Below are positions 1 through 7,289 of a stretch of DNA of 64,000 nt, one piece after another. Position 1 is the stretch's first letter; each line of letters starts with the position of its first letter. Source of the stretch: Lentzea guizhouensis (GTDB lineage Bacteria > Actinomycetota > Actinomycetes > Mycobacteriales > Pseudonocardiaceae); contig NZ_CP016793.1 of NCBI RefSeq assembly GCF_001701025.1, forward strand, positions 682,001 to 746,000, written 5' to 3'. The notes under the pieces are model-generated. The model saw nothing but the letters and a program-made list of their open reading frames with translations, searched no databases and had not been told where the DNA came from. The position numbers and the translations under genes were made by a program.

Positions 1-332
1 TCGGCCTGGGCTACCTGCTCGGGCCACCCCAGTGGTACAGCGGCGGCACCTTCTCTGTCGTGCGGAGCCTGGGTGTGCCGATCTCCGTGTGGGGCGTGGC
101 GTTCCTCATCGTCGGCCTACTGCTTCTGGCACGCAAACACACCGCGGGCCACGCGATGGGGGTGCTCGTCTTCGTGTTCTGGGGCCTCGGGCTGGCAGCG
201 TCGCTGAAGTCCGGTCAGTTGTCGGGCTGGGGCTCACCAATCCACAACCTTCTGCTGGCGGCCCCGCTGCACGCCCTGGGGCTCTGGCGACGCGCGCAGT
301 CCCGAGTGGACGCGAGAACGGACCACGAATGA
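1..332 (+). CDS. Small membrane protein (5' end outside window)
   Basis: The reading frame is open from the left edge, so the start is not visible; the internal GTG at position 60 is unlikely to be the true start because coding continues upstream. The visible 110 residues contain at least two hydrophobic segments (one of about 20 residues rich in V, I and L, then a second after a short Lys/His-containing loop) and a polar, Arg/Asp-rich tail. It precedes other small membrane proteins and the lysis genes in the same direction and overlaps the next gene by ATGA, so it belongs to the late operon. No specific family is recognised. Confidence 0.7.
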   Translation, partial: GLGYLLGPPQWYSGGTFSVVRSLGVPISVWGVAFLIVGLLLLARKHTAGHAMGVLVFVFWGLGLAASLKSGQLSGWGSPIHNLLLAAPLHALGLWRRAQSRVDARTDHE

Positions 333-742
333 TCCGGCTGCTTCTCGCGCCGGCCACACACCGCGACGCGATCGTCTACCTGGCGCAAGCCTCGGCGACC
401 GGGCCGCCGTGGCTCGCCATCGCGCTGGCCGCCATTGCCACCCTCAGCGCCATCGGCGTCGCGCTGGCCCCAGCGCTCGTCGAGCGGGTCAAGCGCGGTC
501 ACACCTCGGCCGCGTCCACCGCCACACCACCAGCGCCTGCCGTCGAGGGCTCGGTCGACCTGGTGCGCGAAGCCCTCGCCGACGCCCGGCGGGAACGGGA
601 CGAAGCGCAGCAGGAGGCCAAGGACCTTTCACGAGAGCTGACCAACGCGCACCGCGAGATCGCGGAACGCGACGTCGTCATCGCCCGGCGAGACGCACAG
701 ATCGAGGCGCTGATCAACCGGCTCGGAGGTGGCTCGGCATGA
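329..742 (+). CDS. Membrane-anchored coiled-coil protein of the late operon
   Basis: Encodes 137 residues. The ATG overlaps the previous stop as ATGA, which decides the start over longer possibilities. Residues about 26-52 form one hydrophobic segment, followed by an Ala/Thr/Pro-rich linker and a highly charged C-terminal helix (about residues 70-130, many Arg/Glu/Asp in heptad-like spacing) that looks like a coiled coil. It sits between two other membrane proteins, upstream of the endolysin and holin. A spanin-like or lysis-accessory role is possible but there is no sequence proof; the function is unknown. Confidence 0.7.
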   Translation: MIRLLLAPATHRDAIVYLAQASATGPPWLAIALAAIATLSAIGVALAPALVERVKRGHTSAASTATPPAPAVEGSVDLVREALADARRERDEAQQEAKDLSRELTNAHREIAERDVVIARRDAQIEALINRLGGGSA

Positions 743-1551
743 CGCGGCACCAGGAAGACGACGACCCGATCGACATCCTCAAGGGCGCCGTCCAGGAAGA
801 GACCGCTGCTGCCGCAGAGCAGGCCGCCGAAGCGACCGTCGCGCGGTCCAACCGGCGCTGGCTGCCGGTCATCATGGGCGGGGTCTTGGTGGTCTCGCTG
901 CTGATCTCCGCCGCGGTGGCCCTCGCCGTGGTCGACCTGTACTCGAAGCAGACGCAGGTGGCCGCGGCGGTGTCGGAGATCCGGCAGCTCGCCGAAGACG
1001 CCAAGACTGCCGGCGACGTCGCGAACGCCCAGCTGGAGCGCCGCGGCCAGCAGCCGGTGCCGATCCCGCAACCGGGCGAAGCACAGGACTCCGATGTGCT
1101 CGTCGCGGCGGCCACCGCGCGGGTTCTGGCGTCGCTGCCCGATAGCCGGCCGACGGCGGACCAGGTCGTTGCGGCGGTCGCGGCCTATGTGGCAGCGAAC
1201 ATGTCGCTGTTCGGGCCGTCGCCACAGCAGATCAGGACCGAGGTCGCCGCATATTTCCAGGCGAATCCGCCGCCGTCTGGACCACCCGGAGTGGATGGCC
1301 AGCCAGGACGCGACGGCGAGAAGGGCGACAAGGGCGAGAAGGGCGATCCGCCTACCGCCGCAGAGATCGAGGCCGTGTGGGTCGCCTACCTGCGCGACAA
1401 CCCGGACGCCCTGTGTCCCCGCGGCGGTTCGTTCGCGCAGCTGCGCGTCCAGCTCGCTGACGGTGGCACGGCCGACACGTGGCAGTGCGTCGTCGCTGTG
1501 ACGCCGCCCAGCTCATCGACCACACGAACCCCTGTGGTCCCAACGTTTTGA
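739..1551 (+). CDS. Membrane protein with collagen-like Gly-X-Y segment
   Basis: A 270-residue protein whose ATG overlaps the previous stop (ATGA). It has an acidic N-terminus, one membrane segment (about residues 40-65), a coiled-coil-like stretch, two short helical repeats rich in Ala/Val, then eight Gly-X-Y triplets near residues 182-204 (GPPG..., GEKGDKGEKGD). Collagen-like repeats are common in phage tail fibre and tail-tip proteins, where they trimerise. Here the N-terminal membrane anchor is unusual for a fibre. It precedes the endolysin. A surface or lysis-associated trimer is an inference. Confidence 0.72.
   Translation: MTRHQEDDDPIDILKGAVQEETAAAAEQAAEATVARSNRRWLPVIMGGVLVVSLLISAAVALAVVDLYSKQTQVAAAVSEIRQLAEDAKTAGDVANAQLERRGQQPVPIPQPGEAQDSDVLVAAATARVLASLPDSRPTADQVVAAVAAYVAANMSLFGPSPQQIRTEVAAYFQANPPPSGPPGVDGQPGRDGEKGDKGEKGDPPTAAEIEAVWVAYLRDNPDALCPRGGSFAQLRVQLADGGTADTWQCVVAVTPPSSSTTRTPVVPTF
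1279..1350 (+). repeat. Collagen-like Gly-X-Y coding repeat
   Basis: The DNA encodes consecutive Gly-X-Y triplets, ending in the near-repeat GEKGDKGEKGD. The short length suggests a trimerisation motif rather than a long fibre. Confidence 0.75.
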
Positions 1552-1563
1552 GGAGGTGGATCC

Positions 1564-2751
1564 ATGGGCGTGTACGGGCTCGACATCAGCAACTACCAGT
1601 CGCGGCTCACGGACTACGGCGGGATCGTCCGCGACGGCTTCGAGTTCGTGTTCATCCTCGCGTCGGACGGCGAGTGGCGGCAGCCCTTCTTCCGGCAGCA
1701 GCTGGACGGCTGCCGGACTCGAGGTCTGCTGGTGGCGGCATACCACTACCAGCGGGAGCACGTATCTGCGGCACGGCAAGTCGAGATCATCGCGTCTCAG
1801 GTACCGAAGGACGTCCCGGTCGTTATCGACGTCGAGCACCACTCCGGGCGCGGCAAGGCCGGCGTCGACCTGTGCCGGGCGATCGTCGACGGCTTGCGCG
1901 CCCGCGGCTACCTGGTGCCGCTGGTGTACATCCCGCGCTGGTACTGGTCGGCCCCAGCCGACGCCCCGAAGGGCGGACTCGGCTACGCCGACCTCTCCGG
2001 CCTGCCGCCGCTCTGGGTGTCCTGGTACCCGGACTACCTGACCAGGACCAAGGAACGAGGTAAGGACGCGCTGCCCGCGTCCGTGTGGACCGGCTACGGC
2101 GGCCTGTGGGTCGCGGTGGCGCAGTACACCTCGTCTGGCCGGGTCTCCGGCTACGACGGCGCTGTTGATCAGAACTACTACCGCGGCAGCGTGCAGGAGC
2201 TCGCTGCCCTGATGGGTGGAGGTGTCGACGTGGCACTCACGCAAGGCGAGTACTGGGAGATCGAGAACCGGGCGTACGCCGCGGTCCGGAACCTGTTCTT
2301 CGACATGGCAGCAGGCAACAGCGCGGCGGCCGCGTCGTTCCAGCAGATGGTGTCCGGCGCGGTCGAGCCGCACTTCGCCGGCGTGCTGGCAGCGGTGGCC
2401 GGGATCGCACAGAACGCGGACATCACGCCGGAGGAGCTGCGGGAGGCAACCCTCGCAGCCGCGCTGGAGGCCGCGGGCAAGCAGGCGTCGCTGGTGTCCG
2501 ACACCCTGCGCGGCGACCTCGCGGCCATGACCGAGGAGGCGCTGCGGCGAGTCCAGGACGCCGACAACCTCGACGAGGCCAAGAAGACCGTCGACGAGCT
2601 GCTCAGCCGGATCAGCACGCTCACCGGCGCGCCGCCGTCCGTGGCGGACGTGAACGAGGACGGCCTGCGCGGTGGTGCCGCCGCACCGGACGGTGTGGGC
2701 GGCCCGACCGCAGACGACGCTGTGGGCGACGACACCGAGGAGAAGTTCTGA
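1564..2751 (+). CDS. Endolysin, GH25-like muramidase with C-terminal helical extension
   Basis: Encodes 395 residues with a strong ribosome site (GAGGAGGTGG) just upstream. Residues 1-220 form a GH25 (Chalaropsis-type lysozyme) barrel: it opens with YGLDISNYQ (Asp7) and has VVIDVE with Asp89 and Glu91 in the catalytic strand, plus the usual terminal D-x-N pattern (AVDQNYY). GH25 enzymes cut the MurNAc-GlcNAc bond of peptidoglycan. The last 170 residues are helical and Ala/Glu-rich without recognisable wall-binding repeats; they may mediate binding or oligomerisation. There is no signal peptide, consistent with release through the holin encoded directly downstream (TGATG overlap). Confidence 0.9.
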   Translation: MGVYGLDISNYQSRLTDYGGIVRDGFEFVFILASDGEWRQPFFRQQLDGCRTRGLLVAAYHYQREHVSAARQVEIIASQVPKDVPVVIDVEHHSGRGKAGVDLCRAIVDGLRARGYLVPLVYIPRWYWSAPADAPKGGLGYADLSGLPPLWVSWYPDYLTRTKERGKDALPASVWTGYGGLWVAVAQYTSSGRVSGYDGAVDQNYYRGSVQELAALMGGGVDVALTQGEYWEIENRAYAAVRNLFFDMAAGNSAAAASFQQMVSGAVEPHFAGVLAAVAGIAQNADITPEELREATLAAALEAAGKQASLVSDTLRGDLAAMTEEALRRVQDADNLDEAKKTVDELLSRISTLTGAPPSVADVNEDGLRGGAAAPDGVGGPTADDAVGDDTEEKF

Positions 2752-3125
2752 TGGAGATGGGAAACCTGCTGGGCACCGCTCAGCTGCTGTCGATGCTGCT
2801 GGGCTTCGTGTTCCCGGTCCTCAACGGACTGCTGACGAAGCCGGCCGCGGCGAAGGTCCGGGTGTTCGGGCAGCTCGTCCTCTCGGCTGCGGCGGGATTC
2901 GCCGCCGAGTGGCTGGACGCCGCGAACACCGGCACGGCCTACAACGCGGTGCAGGCCGCGACCGGCTGGCTGCTGACCCTGCTGACCGCCCTCGCGGTCG
3001 AGGCGAAGATCTGGGCGCCGCTCGGCGTGTCCACCTGGGCCACCACCCACGGCGTCGGGGCCGGCCTGCGTCCGGCGTCACGTGCCGCTGACGGCTCGCA
3101 CACGATCACGTCGTTGCCGAAGTAA
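2751..3125 (+). CDS. Holin-like membrane protein
   Basis: A 124-residue protein starting inside the endolysin stop (TGATG). It has two to three hydrophobic segments (about residues 8-27, 41-58, 65-85) and a polar C-terminus. Size, membrane content and position directly after the endolysin fit a phage holin, which forms membrane lesions that let the endolysin reach the wall. Holin sequences are poorly conserved, so the call rests mainly on context. Confidence 0.72.
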   Translation: MEMGNLLGTAQLLSMLLGFVFPVLNGLLTKPAAAKVRVFGQLVLSAAAGFAAEWLDAANTGTAYNAVQAATGWLLTLLTALAVEAKIWAPLGVSTWATTHGVGAGLRPASRAADGSHTITSLPK

Positions 3126-3159
3126 CCAACCCAGAACCTGCCGTGGCGTCGGCAGAACA

Positions 3160-3203
3160 GCGTGATCCCGTGCCGGTCCCCGACTCCCGGCACGGGATCA
3201 CGC
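3160..3203 (+). terminator. Strong hairpin terminator after the lysis genes
   Basis: A perfect 17-bp stem (3160-3176 with 3187-3203) encloses a 10-nt loop, with no U-tract, as is common in actinobacteria. It would end the late/lysis transcript and separates it from the glycosyltransferase gene. Confidence 0.75.
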
Positions 3204-3230
3204 ATCACTCTAGAGAATCCGGGACCTCAC

Positions 3231-3839
3231 ATGGACATCGGCGTTGTCATCCCCACCCACCCGGCCCGCGTCGACAACGGCATGGTCGCCCGCGCCACCG
3301 CGTCGGTGATGACTCAGACCCTTCGGCCGGCCGAGCTGCACATCCCGATCGACCTTCATCGCGAGGGCGCCTGGGGAACGAGAGACCGCGGCCTGCAAGC
3401 CGTTCGCGCACCGTGGGTTGCGTTCCTCGACAGCGACGACGAGTTCATGCCGCACCACCTGGAGACGCTCGCCCGCGCGGCCGAGGAAACCGGCGCGGAC
3501 TACGTGTACTCGTACTACCAGGTCCGCAACGCCTACGGGCACGACATCGACTGCGACCCGTTGGGGCACTTCGGGAAGGTGTTCGACCCGGCTGACCCTA
3601 TTCAGACGACGATCACGACGCTCGTGCGCACCGAGCTCGCGCAGAAGGTCGGGTTCCACGAGCCGTCTGCGGGAGAAATGATCCACGGGCAGCGTGGCGG
3701 CGAGGACTGGTTCTTCACCCTCGACTGCGTGCGACTTGGCGCCAAGATTGTTCATGTGCCGCAACGGACTTGGTGGTGGTCCCATCATGGCTTTAACACA
3801 AGCGGGCTGCCGACCCAAGGGGACGCACGGCAGCCGTAG
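3231..3839 (+). CDS. Family 2 (GT-A fold) glycosyltransferase
   Basis: A 202-residue protein. The ATG at 3231 begins MDIGVVIPTHPAR, the standard first strand of GT2 enzymes; an upstream extension would run through the terminator hairpin and is rejected. The nucleotide-sugar-binding motif is at residues 67-70 (DSDD), and a later ED-W motif (RGGEDWFFTLD) matches the catalytic-acid region. There is no membrane segment, so it acts in the cytoplasm. A phage-encoded glycosyltransferase could modify phage DNA, virion protein, or host surface sugar to exclude other phages; the acceptor cannot be read from sequence. It is the first gene of the cargo region, just after the terminator. Confidence 0.82.
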   Translation: MDIGVVIPTHPARVDNGMVARATASVMTQTLRPAELHIPIDLHREGAWGTRDRGLQAVRAPWVAFLDSDDEFMPHHLETLARAAEETGADYVYSYYQVRNAYGHDIDCDPLGHFGKVFDPADPIQTTITTLVRTELAQKVGFHEPSAGEMIHGQRGGEDWFFTLDCVRLGAKIVHVPQRTWWWSHHGFNTSGLPTQGDARQP

Positions 3840-3856
3840 GTGAGATAAAATGGGTT

Positions 3857-4360
3857 ATGCCAAGGCTTCGGGGTGCGCCGCCCATGGTCCGGTTCGAGAC
3901 CTATGTCGACAAACGCGGCACCGTTCCGAGCAAGTCGAAGCTCGGGCGTTGCTGGCTATGGAAGGGGAACGTAGACCAGTACGGCTACGGACGCTTCAAG
4001 GTCGGGCAGACAACCAACCAAGCACACCGCTGGCTGCTGGGTCATCTACGCGGCGCACCCTTGACCTGGAACAGCGAGATGCGGGAGACCGCGAACCACC
4101 GATGCGGGAACAGGCTGTGCGTAAGACCTGAGCACCTCTACGTCGGAACGCAGAAGGCCAACGTCGAAGACGCCATCAAGGACAGCACGCATGTGAGCCT
4201 CCAGCGGCGCTTGGAGACTCATTGCGTGAACCGTCACGAGTTCACCGAAAAGAACACCTACATCACCAAGAGCGGCACGCGTACGTTCCGCAGATGCCAG
4301 GCCCTTGCGCAGCAGCGGTATCGCGAACGCCTGCGCCGGGAACGGATCGCCACGCACTGA
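3857..4360 (+). CDS. HNH endonuclease (homing-type, zinc-loop family)
   Basis: A 167-residue protein with the layout of small phage HNH nucleases: an N-terminal region with W-x-W-x-G (GRCWLWKGNVDQYGYGRF), the HNH core NHRCGNRLCVRPEHLYVGT followed by KANVEDAIKD, and a C-terminal CxxxHEF...NTYI...RRC motif typical of these proteins. It would nick or cut double-stranded DNA. The first ATG is used; the Met at 3884 is an alternative, and neither has a good ribosome site. It is free-standing, with no split gene nearby, so it is more likely a free-standing homing-type nuclease than an intron product. Confidence 0.82.
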   Translation: MPRLRGAPPMVRFETYVDKRGTVPSKSKLGRCWLWKGNVDQYGYGRFKVGQTTNQAHRWLLGHLRGAPLTWNSEMRETANHRCGNRLCVRPEHLYVGTQKANVEDAIKDSTHVSLQRRLETHCVNRHEFTEKNTYITKSGTRTFRRCQALAQQRYRERLRRERIATH

Positions 4361-4400
4361 CCTCGAGGTCGGCCGATCAGGGTGACGCGCGGGCGCGTGG

Positions 4401-4673
4401 CTAGGCCTGCTCTACGCGCGTCCACATCGGGCCGTCGAACTCCTCCGGCGTGAGGTGCGAGCGCTTCCAGCGCGGCGCGGGCGCGGCGGCCTCCCCGCCT
4501 TCCTCGGCGTTGACCGGCATCTGCCACCACACCTGGTCGGGCCACACCAGCCACTGGCCGCCGAGCACGACCTTTCCCGGTTCGGGCTCGGCGGCCTGGC
4601 GGTAGACCGTGGCCTGTCGCACGTCGAGCGTCTTCGGCAGGGTCTCGACCGGCGCCCACGAAACATCCGCCAC
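4401..4673 (-). CDS. Small Trp-rich protein, paralogue of the gene at 7963-8181
   Basis: A 90-residue protein with a GTG start 10 nt after the stop of the upstream gene. It contains the pattern W-x-x-V-x-x-LP..LD...A.VYRQ...VVLGGQWLVWPDQVWWQ, and ends RW-R...L...W-RV. The same pattern is present in the 72-residue product of 7963-8181. The function is unknown. It is the last gene of a three-gene minus-strand operon (5243 to 4401) whose promoter region carries two palindromes. Confidence 0.7.
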   Translation of the reverse strand: MADVSWAPVETLPKTLDVRQATVYRQAAEPEPGKVVLGGQWLVWPDQVWWQMPVNAEEGGEAAAPAPRWKRSHLTPEEFDGPMWTRVEQA

Positions 4674-4683
4674 GGATCGAATC

Positions 4684-4908
4684 CTACGTCGGTGGCGCCG
4701 GCTTCCTCGGGGTGCGGTTGCCCTTGCCGGGCGCCTTGGCGACAGCGTCACGAACGAGGTTCGCGAGGTAGCGGTTGCGGCCGGCGCGGCCGGGTTCGCG
4801 GTCGTAGACGGGCACACCAAGTCGGATCATGCGGTTGGACACCACGGTGTCTTTGATACCGCAGAACTTCGCGACCTCCGGTGTGGTCCACACCTCGGGG
4901 TCGGTCAC
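4684..4908 (-). CDS. Small putative helix-turn-helix protein
   Basis: A 74-residue protein with a GTG start overlapping the upstream stop (GTGA), which fixes the start well inside a longer open frame. The region DPEVWTTPEVAKFCGIKDTV, followed by SNRMIRLGVPVYD, reads like an HTH with a wing (MerR/excisionase style: helix, recognition helix, then the nucleotide-binding Arg/Tyr), followed by a basic tail ending in RKPAPPT. A regulator or small DNA-binding accessory is inferred. It is co-transcribed with its two neighbours. Confidence 0.65.
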   Translation of the reverse strand: MTDPEVWTTPEVAKFCGIKDTVVSNRMIRLGVPVYDREPGRAGRNRYLANLVRDAVAKAPGKGNRTPRKPAPPT

Positions 4909-5243
4909 CGGGCGTACCGGATCGGACCGGAGCTGGCAGACGACCAGCCGCTGAACTCCATCGCCTTGGCGCGCGTGACCATCGCCTCGATCTCCGGCCA
5001 GACCTGCTGCCACAGGGCTTGCGCCCGCTCGGTGCGCTGTCGCAGGACCTCTTCCCCGTCGCCCGGCTGCACCGCGGGGTAGGTGGCGTTGGCGAGGCGG
5101 TAGCTGGCTTCGTTCATGGCCGCAAGTGCTTGGCCGTCTCCCGTTGCGAGGGAGTGGTCGAACTCGGCTGCGGTCATGTCGGCCACGATGCGGGCGTCGG
5201 CTCTGATCGTGGCGACTGGGTTGGCGTGTGCGGCGTCGGTCAT
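4905..5243 (-). CDS. Hypothetical helical protein, first gene of a three-gene operon
   Basis: A 112-residue protein, mostly helical, acidic in the first half with a Tyr/Trp-containing C-terminal part. The ATG at 5243 is chosen because an upstream extension would read through the palindromic operator region. No family is recognised. It is divergent from the gene at 5384 and shares a 140-bp control region with it. Confidence 0.65.
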   Translation of the reverse strand: MTDAAHANPVATIRADARIVADMTAAEFDHSLATGDGQALAAMNEASYRLANATYPAVQPGDGEEVLRQRTERAQALWQQVWPEIEAMVTRAKAMEFSGWSSASSGPIRYAR

Positions 5244-5253
5244 GCAGTCATCA

Positions 5254-5350
5254 TGCTCGACGGTCGAGCAAGCGACAAGGCTTCGACTCAAGGTTGCGCC
5301 GTTCGAGTGGCGCTCCTCCCTGAGGCTTGTATAACGCTCGACCGTCGAGC
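5254..5350. promoter_or_regulatory. Divergent promoter region with two matching palindromes
   Basis: Two near-identical palindromes occur between the divergent starts at 5243 (minus) and 5384 (plus). TGCTCGACGGTCGAGCA at 5254-5270 has 8-bp arms around one base, and GCTCGACCGTCGAGC at 5336-5350 has 7-bp arms. A TATAAC -10-like element (5330-5335) abuts the second site on the + strand. The arrangement is that of a dimeric repressor controlling both directions. The regulator is unknown; the HTH product of 4684-4908 is a candidate. Confidence 0.65.
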
Positions 5351-5383
5351 ATGATGGTCTTACCACGAGCCCCGGAGGACACC

Positions 5384-5662
5384 ATGAACTCGACCGCCGC
5401 CCTCATCGCCGCCACTTACCTCGACCTCGCCAAGGACGTCATGCAGCTCCCCGTCGCTCTGCTCGACCTGCGCGAGCAGCTCGACCTCCCCCGCGAGGTC
5501 GTCGACGCGACGATCCTGGAGATGACCAAGACCGGGTTCGTGCACCTGCTGCCCAGCTCGGACCGCAGCCGCAACGACTCCGAGGTCATGGAGGCCGCGA
5601 TCCCGGTCGGCGGCGAGCGCAAGGACTTCCTGGTCTTCGAGGGCGAGTTTTTCGGCGAGTGA
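5384..5662 (+). CDS. Hypothetical small protein, winged-helix-like
   Basis: A 92-residue protein with ribosome site GGAGGACACC directly before the ATG. The first 60 residues (ALIAATYLDLAKDV, then LREQLDLPREVVDATILEM) look like a small winged helix with two helices and a turn, and the tail is acidic with Phe/Glu. It might be a regulator acting on the palindromes upstream of it. The gene is followed immediately by a hairpin terminator, making it a one-gene unit. Confidence 0.65.
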   Translation: MNSTAALIAATYLDLAKDVMQLPVALLDLREQLDLPREVVDATILEMTKTGFVHLLPSSDRSRNDSEVMEAAIPVGGERKDFLVFEGEFFGE

Positions 5663-5669
5663 CCGCCGC

Positions 5670-5692
5670 GGCGGCCCCCACGAGGGGCCGCC
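5670..5692 (+). terminator. Hairpin terminator after 5384-5662
   Basis: The 9-bp stem GGCGGCCCC/GGGGCCGCC (5670-5678 with 5684-5692) has a 5-nt loop. A further 17-nt palindrome (arms CGTCGTGG, 5699-5715) follows and could be an operator or part of the same structure. Confidence 0.65.
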
Positions 5693-5813
5693 CTCCGTCG
5701 TCGTGGGCCACGACGGCCAACACACCCGACAGCAGGGCCCCACACCACACGACGAACCCTTTCATCTCCGATCGATGCAACCGCCAGCTGAACCCCGACC
5801 GGAAGGCCGACCG

Positions 5814-6218
5814 ATGCCCACGCGCCAGGTACTCATCGTCACCCATGGCTACCTCCACACCCGACCCGCCGACACCCCACCCGCCGACGTCGAACTCGAC
5901 CTGCAGCGCCTGCTGAAGGACCCCGCGCGCGTCCTGCCGCAGGAACTGCGCGACCTCACTGGCCAGGACGACCTGGTCCGCCGCTTCGTCTACGCCACCG
6001 CCGGCGCGCCCACCCTCACCGCCACGACCGCCCAGTTGGTGCTGGAGCTGACCGCACTGGTGCCGCAGGTGGTGGTGCACGTGGGCTGCGCCGGTGGCAA
6101 GCACCGGGCGGTCGCGATCGGCGAAGGCCTCGGCCTGGCGTTGGAGCAGCTGGGCATCACGACCGAGGTGCAGCACCTGCACAAGGACCTGCCCCGCGTG
6201 GTCCGCGCCCACGCGTAG
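5814..6218 (+). CDS. RapZ C-terminal-domain-like protein
   Basis: A 134-residue protein. The second half matches the C-terminal domain of RapZ (RNase adapter/GlmZ-binding protein): it contains HVGCAGGKHRAVAIGEGLG (the conserved G-C-x-GG-x-HR-S/A-V block) followed by VQHLHKDLPR, the usual end of that domain. The N-terminal kinase-like P-loop domain of full RapZ is absent, so this is a stand-alone C-domain. In RapZ this domain binds RNA and metabolites. A role in phage control of host small RNA or metabolism is an inference. The gene is flanked by terminators on both sides and is therefore an independent cargo gene. Confidence 0.78.
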   Translation: MPTRQVLIVTHGYLHTRPADTPPADVELDLQRLLKDPARVLPQELRDLTGQDDLVRRFVYATAGAPTLTATTAQLVLELTALVPQVVVHVGCAGGKHRAVAIGEGLGLALEQLGITTEVQHLHKDLPRVVRAHA

Positions 6219-6234
6219 CTCAAGCCCCCAGAAC

Positions 6235-6268
6235 GGCACTGGCTCCGGGCCACGCCAGAGCCAGTGCC
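6235..6268 (+). terminator. Hairpin terminator after the RapZ-C-like gene
   Basis: A perfect 11-bp stem GGCACTGGCTC/GAGCCAGTGCC (6235-6245 with 6258-6268) encloses a 12-nt loop and lies 17 nt after the stop. Confidence 0.7.
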
Positions 6269-6300
6269 ACGGGAACGACCAACCACCACCGGAGGACAAG

Positions 6301-6501
6301 ATGACCGACGCGCACACCTTCGAGGACGAGGAGCCGTTCTTCGAGGACGAGCACGAGCTCCGCGCCAACCTCGTGGCCACCTACGACGAGGAAGAGGCTG
6401 AGGAGATCCTCCCCGAGCTGCTCAAGGCCCTTCCGGGTCGACTGTCCGACCACTCCGCGCAGGACGTCGTCGACCTGGCCTACAAGATCCAGACCCGCTG
6501 A
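6301..6501 (+). CDS. Small acidic hypothetical protein
   Basis: A 66-residue protein with ribosome site GGAGGACAAG immediately before the ATG. It is strongly acidic in the first 40 residues (runs of Glu/Asp) and ends in a short helix (VVDLAYKIQTR). Small acidic phage proteins often act as DNA mimics or inhibitors of host proteins; here this is only a possibility. It is a single-gene unit between two terminators. Confidence 0.65.
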   Translation: MTDAHTFEDEEPFFEDEHELRANLVATYDEEEAEEILPELLKALPGRLSDHSAQDVVDLAYKIQTR

Positions 6502-6514
6502 CGTCTCCGCCACT

Positions 6515-6547
6515 GCGGTCCCCGAACCAGCCCGGTTCGGGGACCGC
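6515..6547 (+). terminator. Hairpin terminator
   Basis: A 14-bp perfect stem (6515-6528 with 6534-6547) and 5-nt loop lie 13 nt after the stop at 6501. A TACGAT -10-like sequence at 6571-6576 may start the next unit. Confidence 0.72.
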
Positions 6548-6613
6548 CTGCGGTCCGGCCGGCCCGCGCTTACGATTCCCGCATCCCCCAGCACCGCCGT
6601 CTTGGAGGCCGAG

Positions 6614-7000
6614 GTGGACATCGGGAACGACGCCAGCAGCAGCATGGTCGCCGCCCAGGTCCCCATCATCGGCACCATGCGGTACGAACGCCCCGGACAG
6701 CGCCTGCGCGAGATCCCACCAGATCGGTGCGTCCGCCCGTACAAGCCGCACGACCTGCGCGGCAACCGACTAGGCCGGATGCTGATCACCTGGAACGTGT
6801 GCCACCAGCTCCGCGGCTACGTCTGTCTGGCCTGCGACCGCGAAACCCCGCAGTACGCCAGCTGGTGCGTCGGCCCTGCGCCGATCCCTCTGCTGCCCGG
6901 CGAGCCTGCAGCCCTCGGTGTCCAGCCCCCGCCACCAGCGTGCGGGCACCCCGTGCTCGACGCCCACCCGCACGAGCCCGCCGACGCGGAGACCCGCTGA
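6614..7000 (+). CDS. Hypothetical protein with CxxC motif
   Basis: A 128-residue protein. GTG at 6614 is preferred over TTG at 6602 because GGAGG lies 5 nt upstream of the GTG. The middle part has VCLACDRE and flanking Cys/His residues (NVCHQ, WCVG, CGHPV) that could bind zinc; the C-terminus is Pro-rich. No family is recognised. Its stop overlaps the next start (TGATG), so the two genes form a pair. Confidence 0.6.
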   Translation: MDIGNDASSSMVAAQVPIIGTMRYERPGQRLREIPPDRCVRPYKPHDLRGNRLGRMLITWNVCHQLRGYVCLACDRETPQYASWCVGPAPIPLLPGEPAALGVQPPPPACGHPVLDAHPHEPADAETR

Positions 7001-7233
7001 TGCCGGTCGTGGTCCGGCTGGACAGCGACGATCTCGACGCCCTCGCTGCCTGGCTGCGCGACCAACTCGACGACACCCGGCTCGGCCGCGGTCACGCCGC
7101 GATCCTCGACGTGCTCGCCCCGCACCTGCACGCCACCTCGTCGGCCGGCCAGCTCACCCGTCGCGTCCTGCTGGCGCTCGGCTCGGTCTACGCCGACCAG
7201 CCCGGCTACCGCGACGACTGGCGACCGCAGTAA
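7000..7233 (+). CDS. DUF6221-like small protein
   Basis: A 77-residue protein starting in the stop of the previous gene. It begins with a helix rich in Leu/Asp (DLDALAAWLRDQLDD) and ends ALGSVYADQPGYRDDWRPQ. That start and ending closely recall DUF6221 proteins of actinobacteria and their phages (LA..YADHPGYREEWRP, from memory), although the middle section is shorter than usual. The function of the family is unknown. Confidence 0.65.
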   Translation: MPVVVRLDSDDLDALAAWLRDQLDDTRLGRGHAAILDVLAPHLHATSSAGQLTRRVLLALGSVYADQPGYRDDWRPQ

Positions 7234-7289
7234 CGCCCGTCCACGACGATGCGACAGGGCCGGTAGCCATCGACCAAGCGGAGCCGCCC

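Noticed and set aside
4359..4370. GACCTCGAGGTC palindrome as terminator
   Set aside because: It has no loop, so it would not form a terminator hairpin; it may be a chance palindrome.
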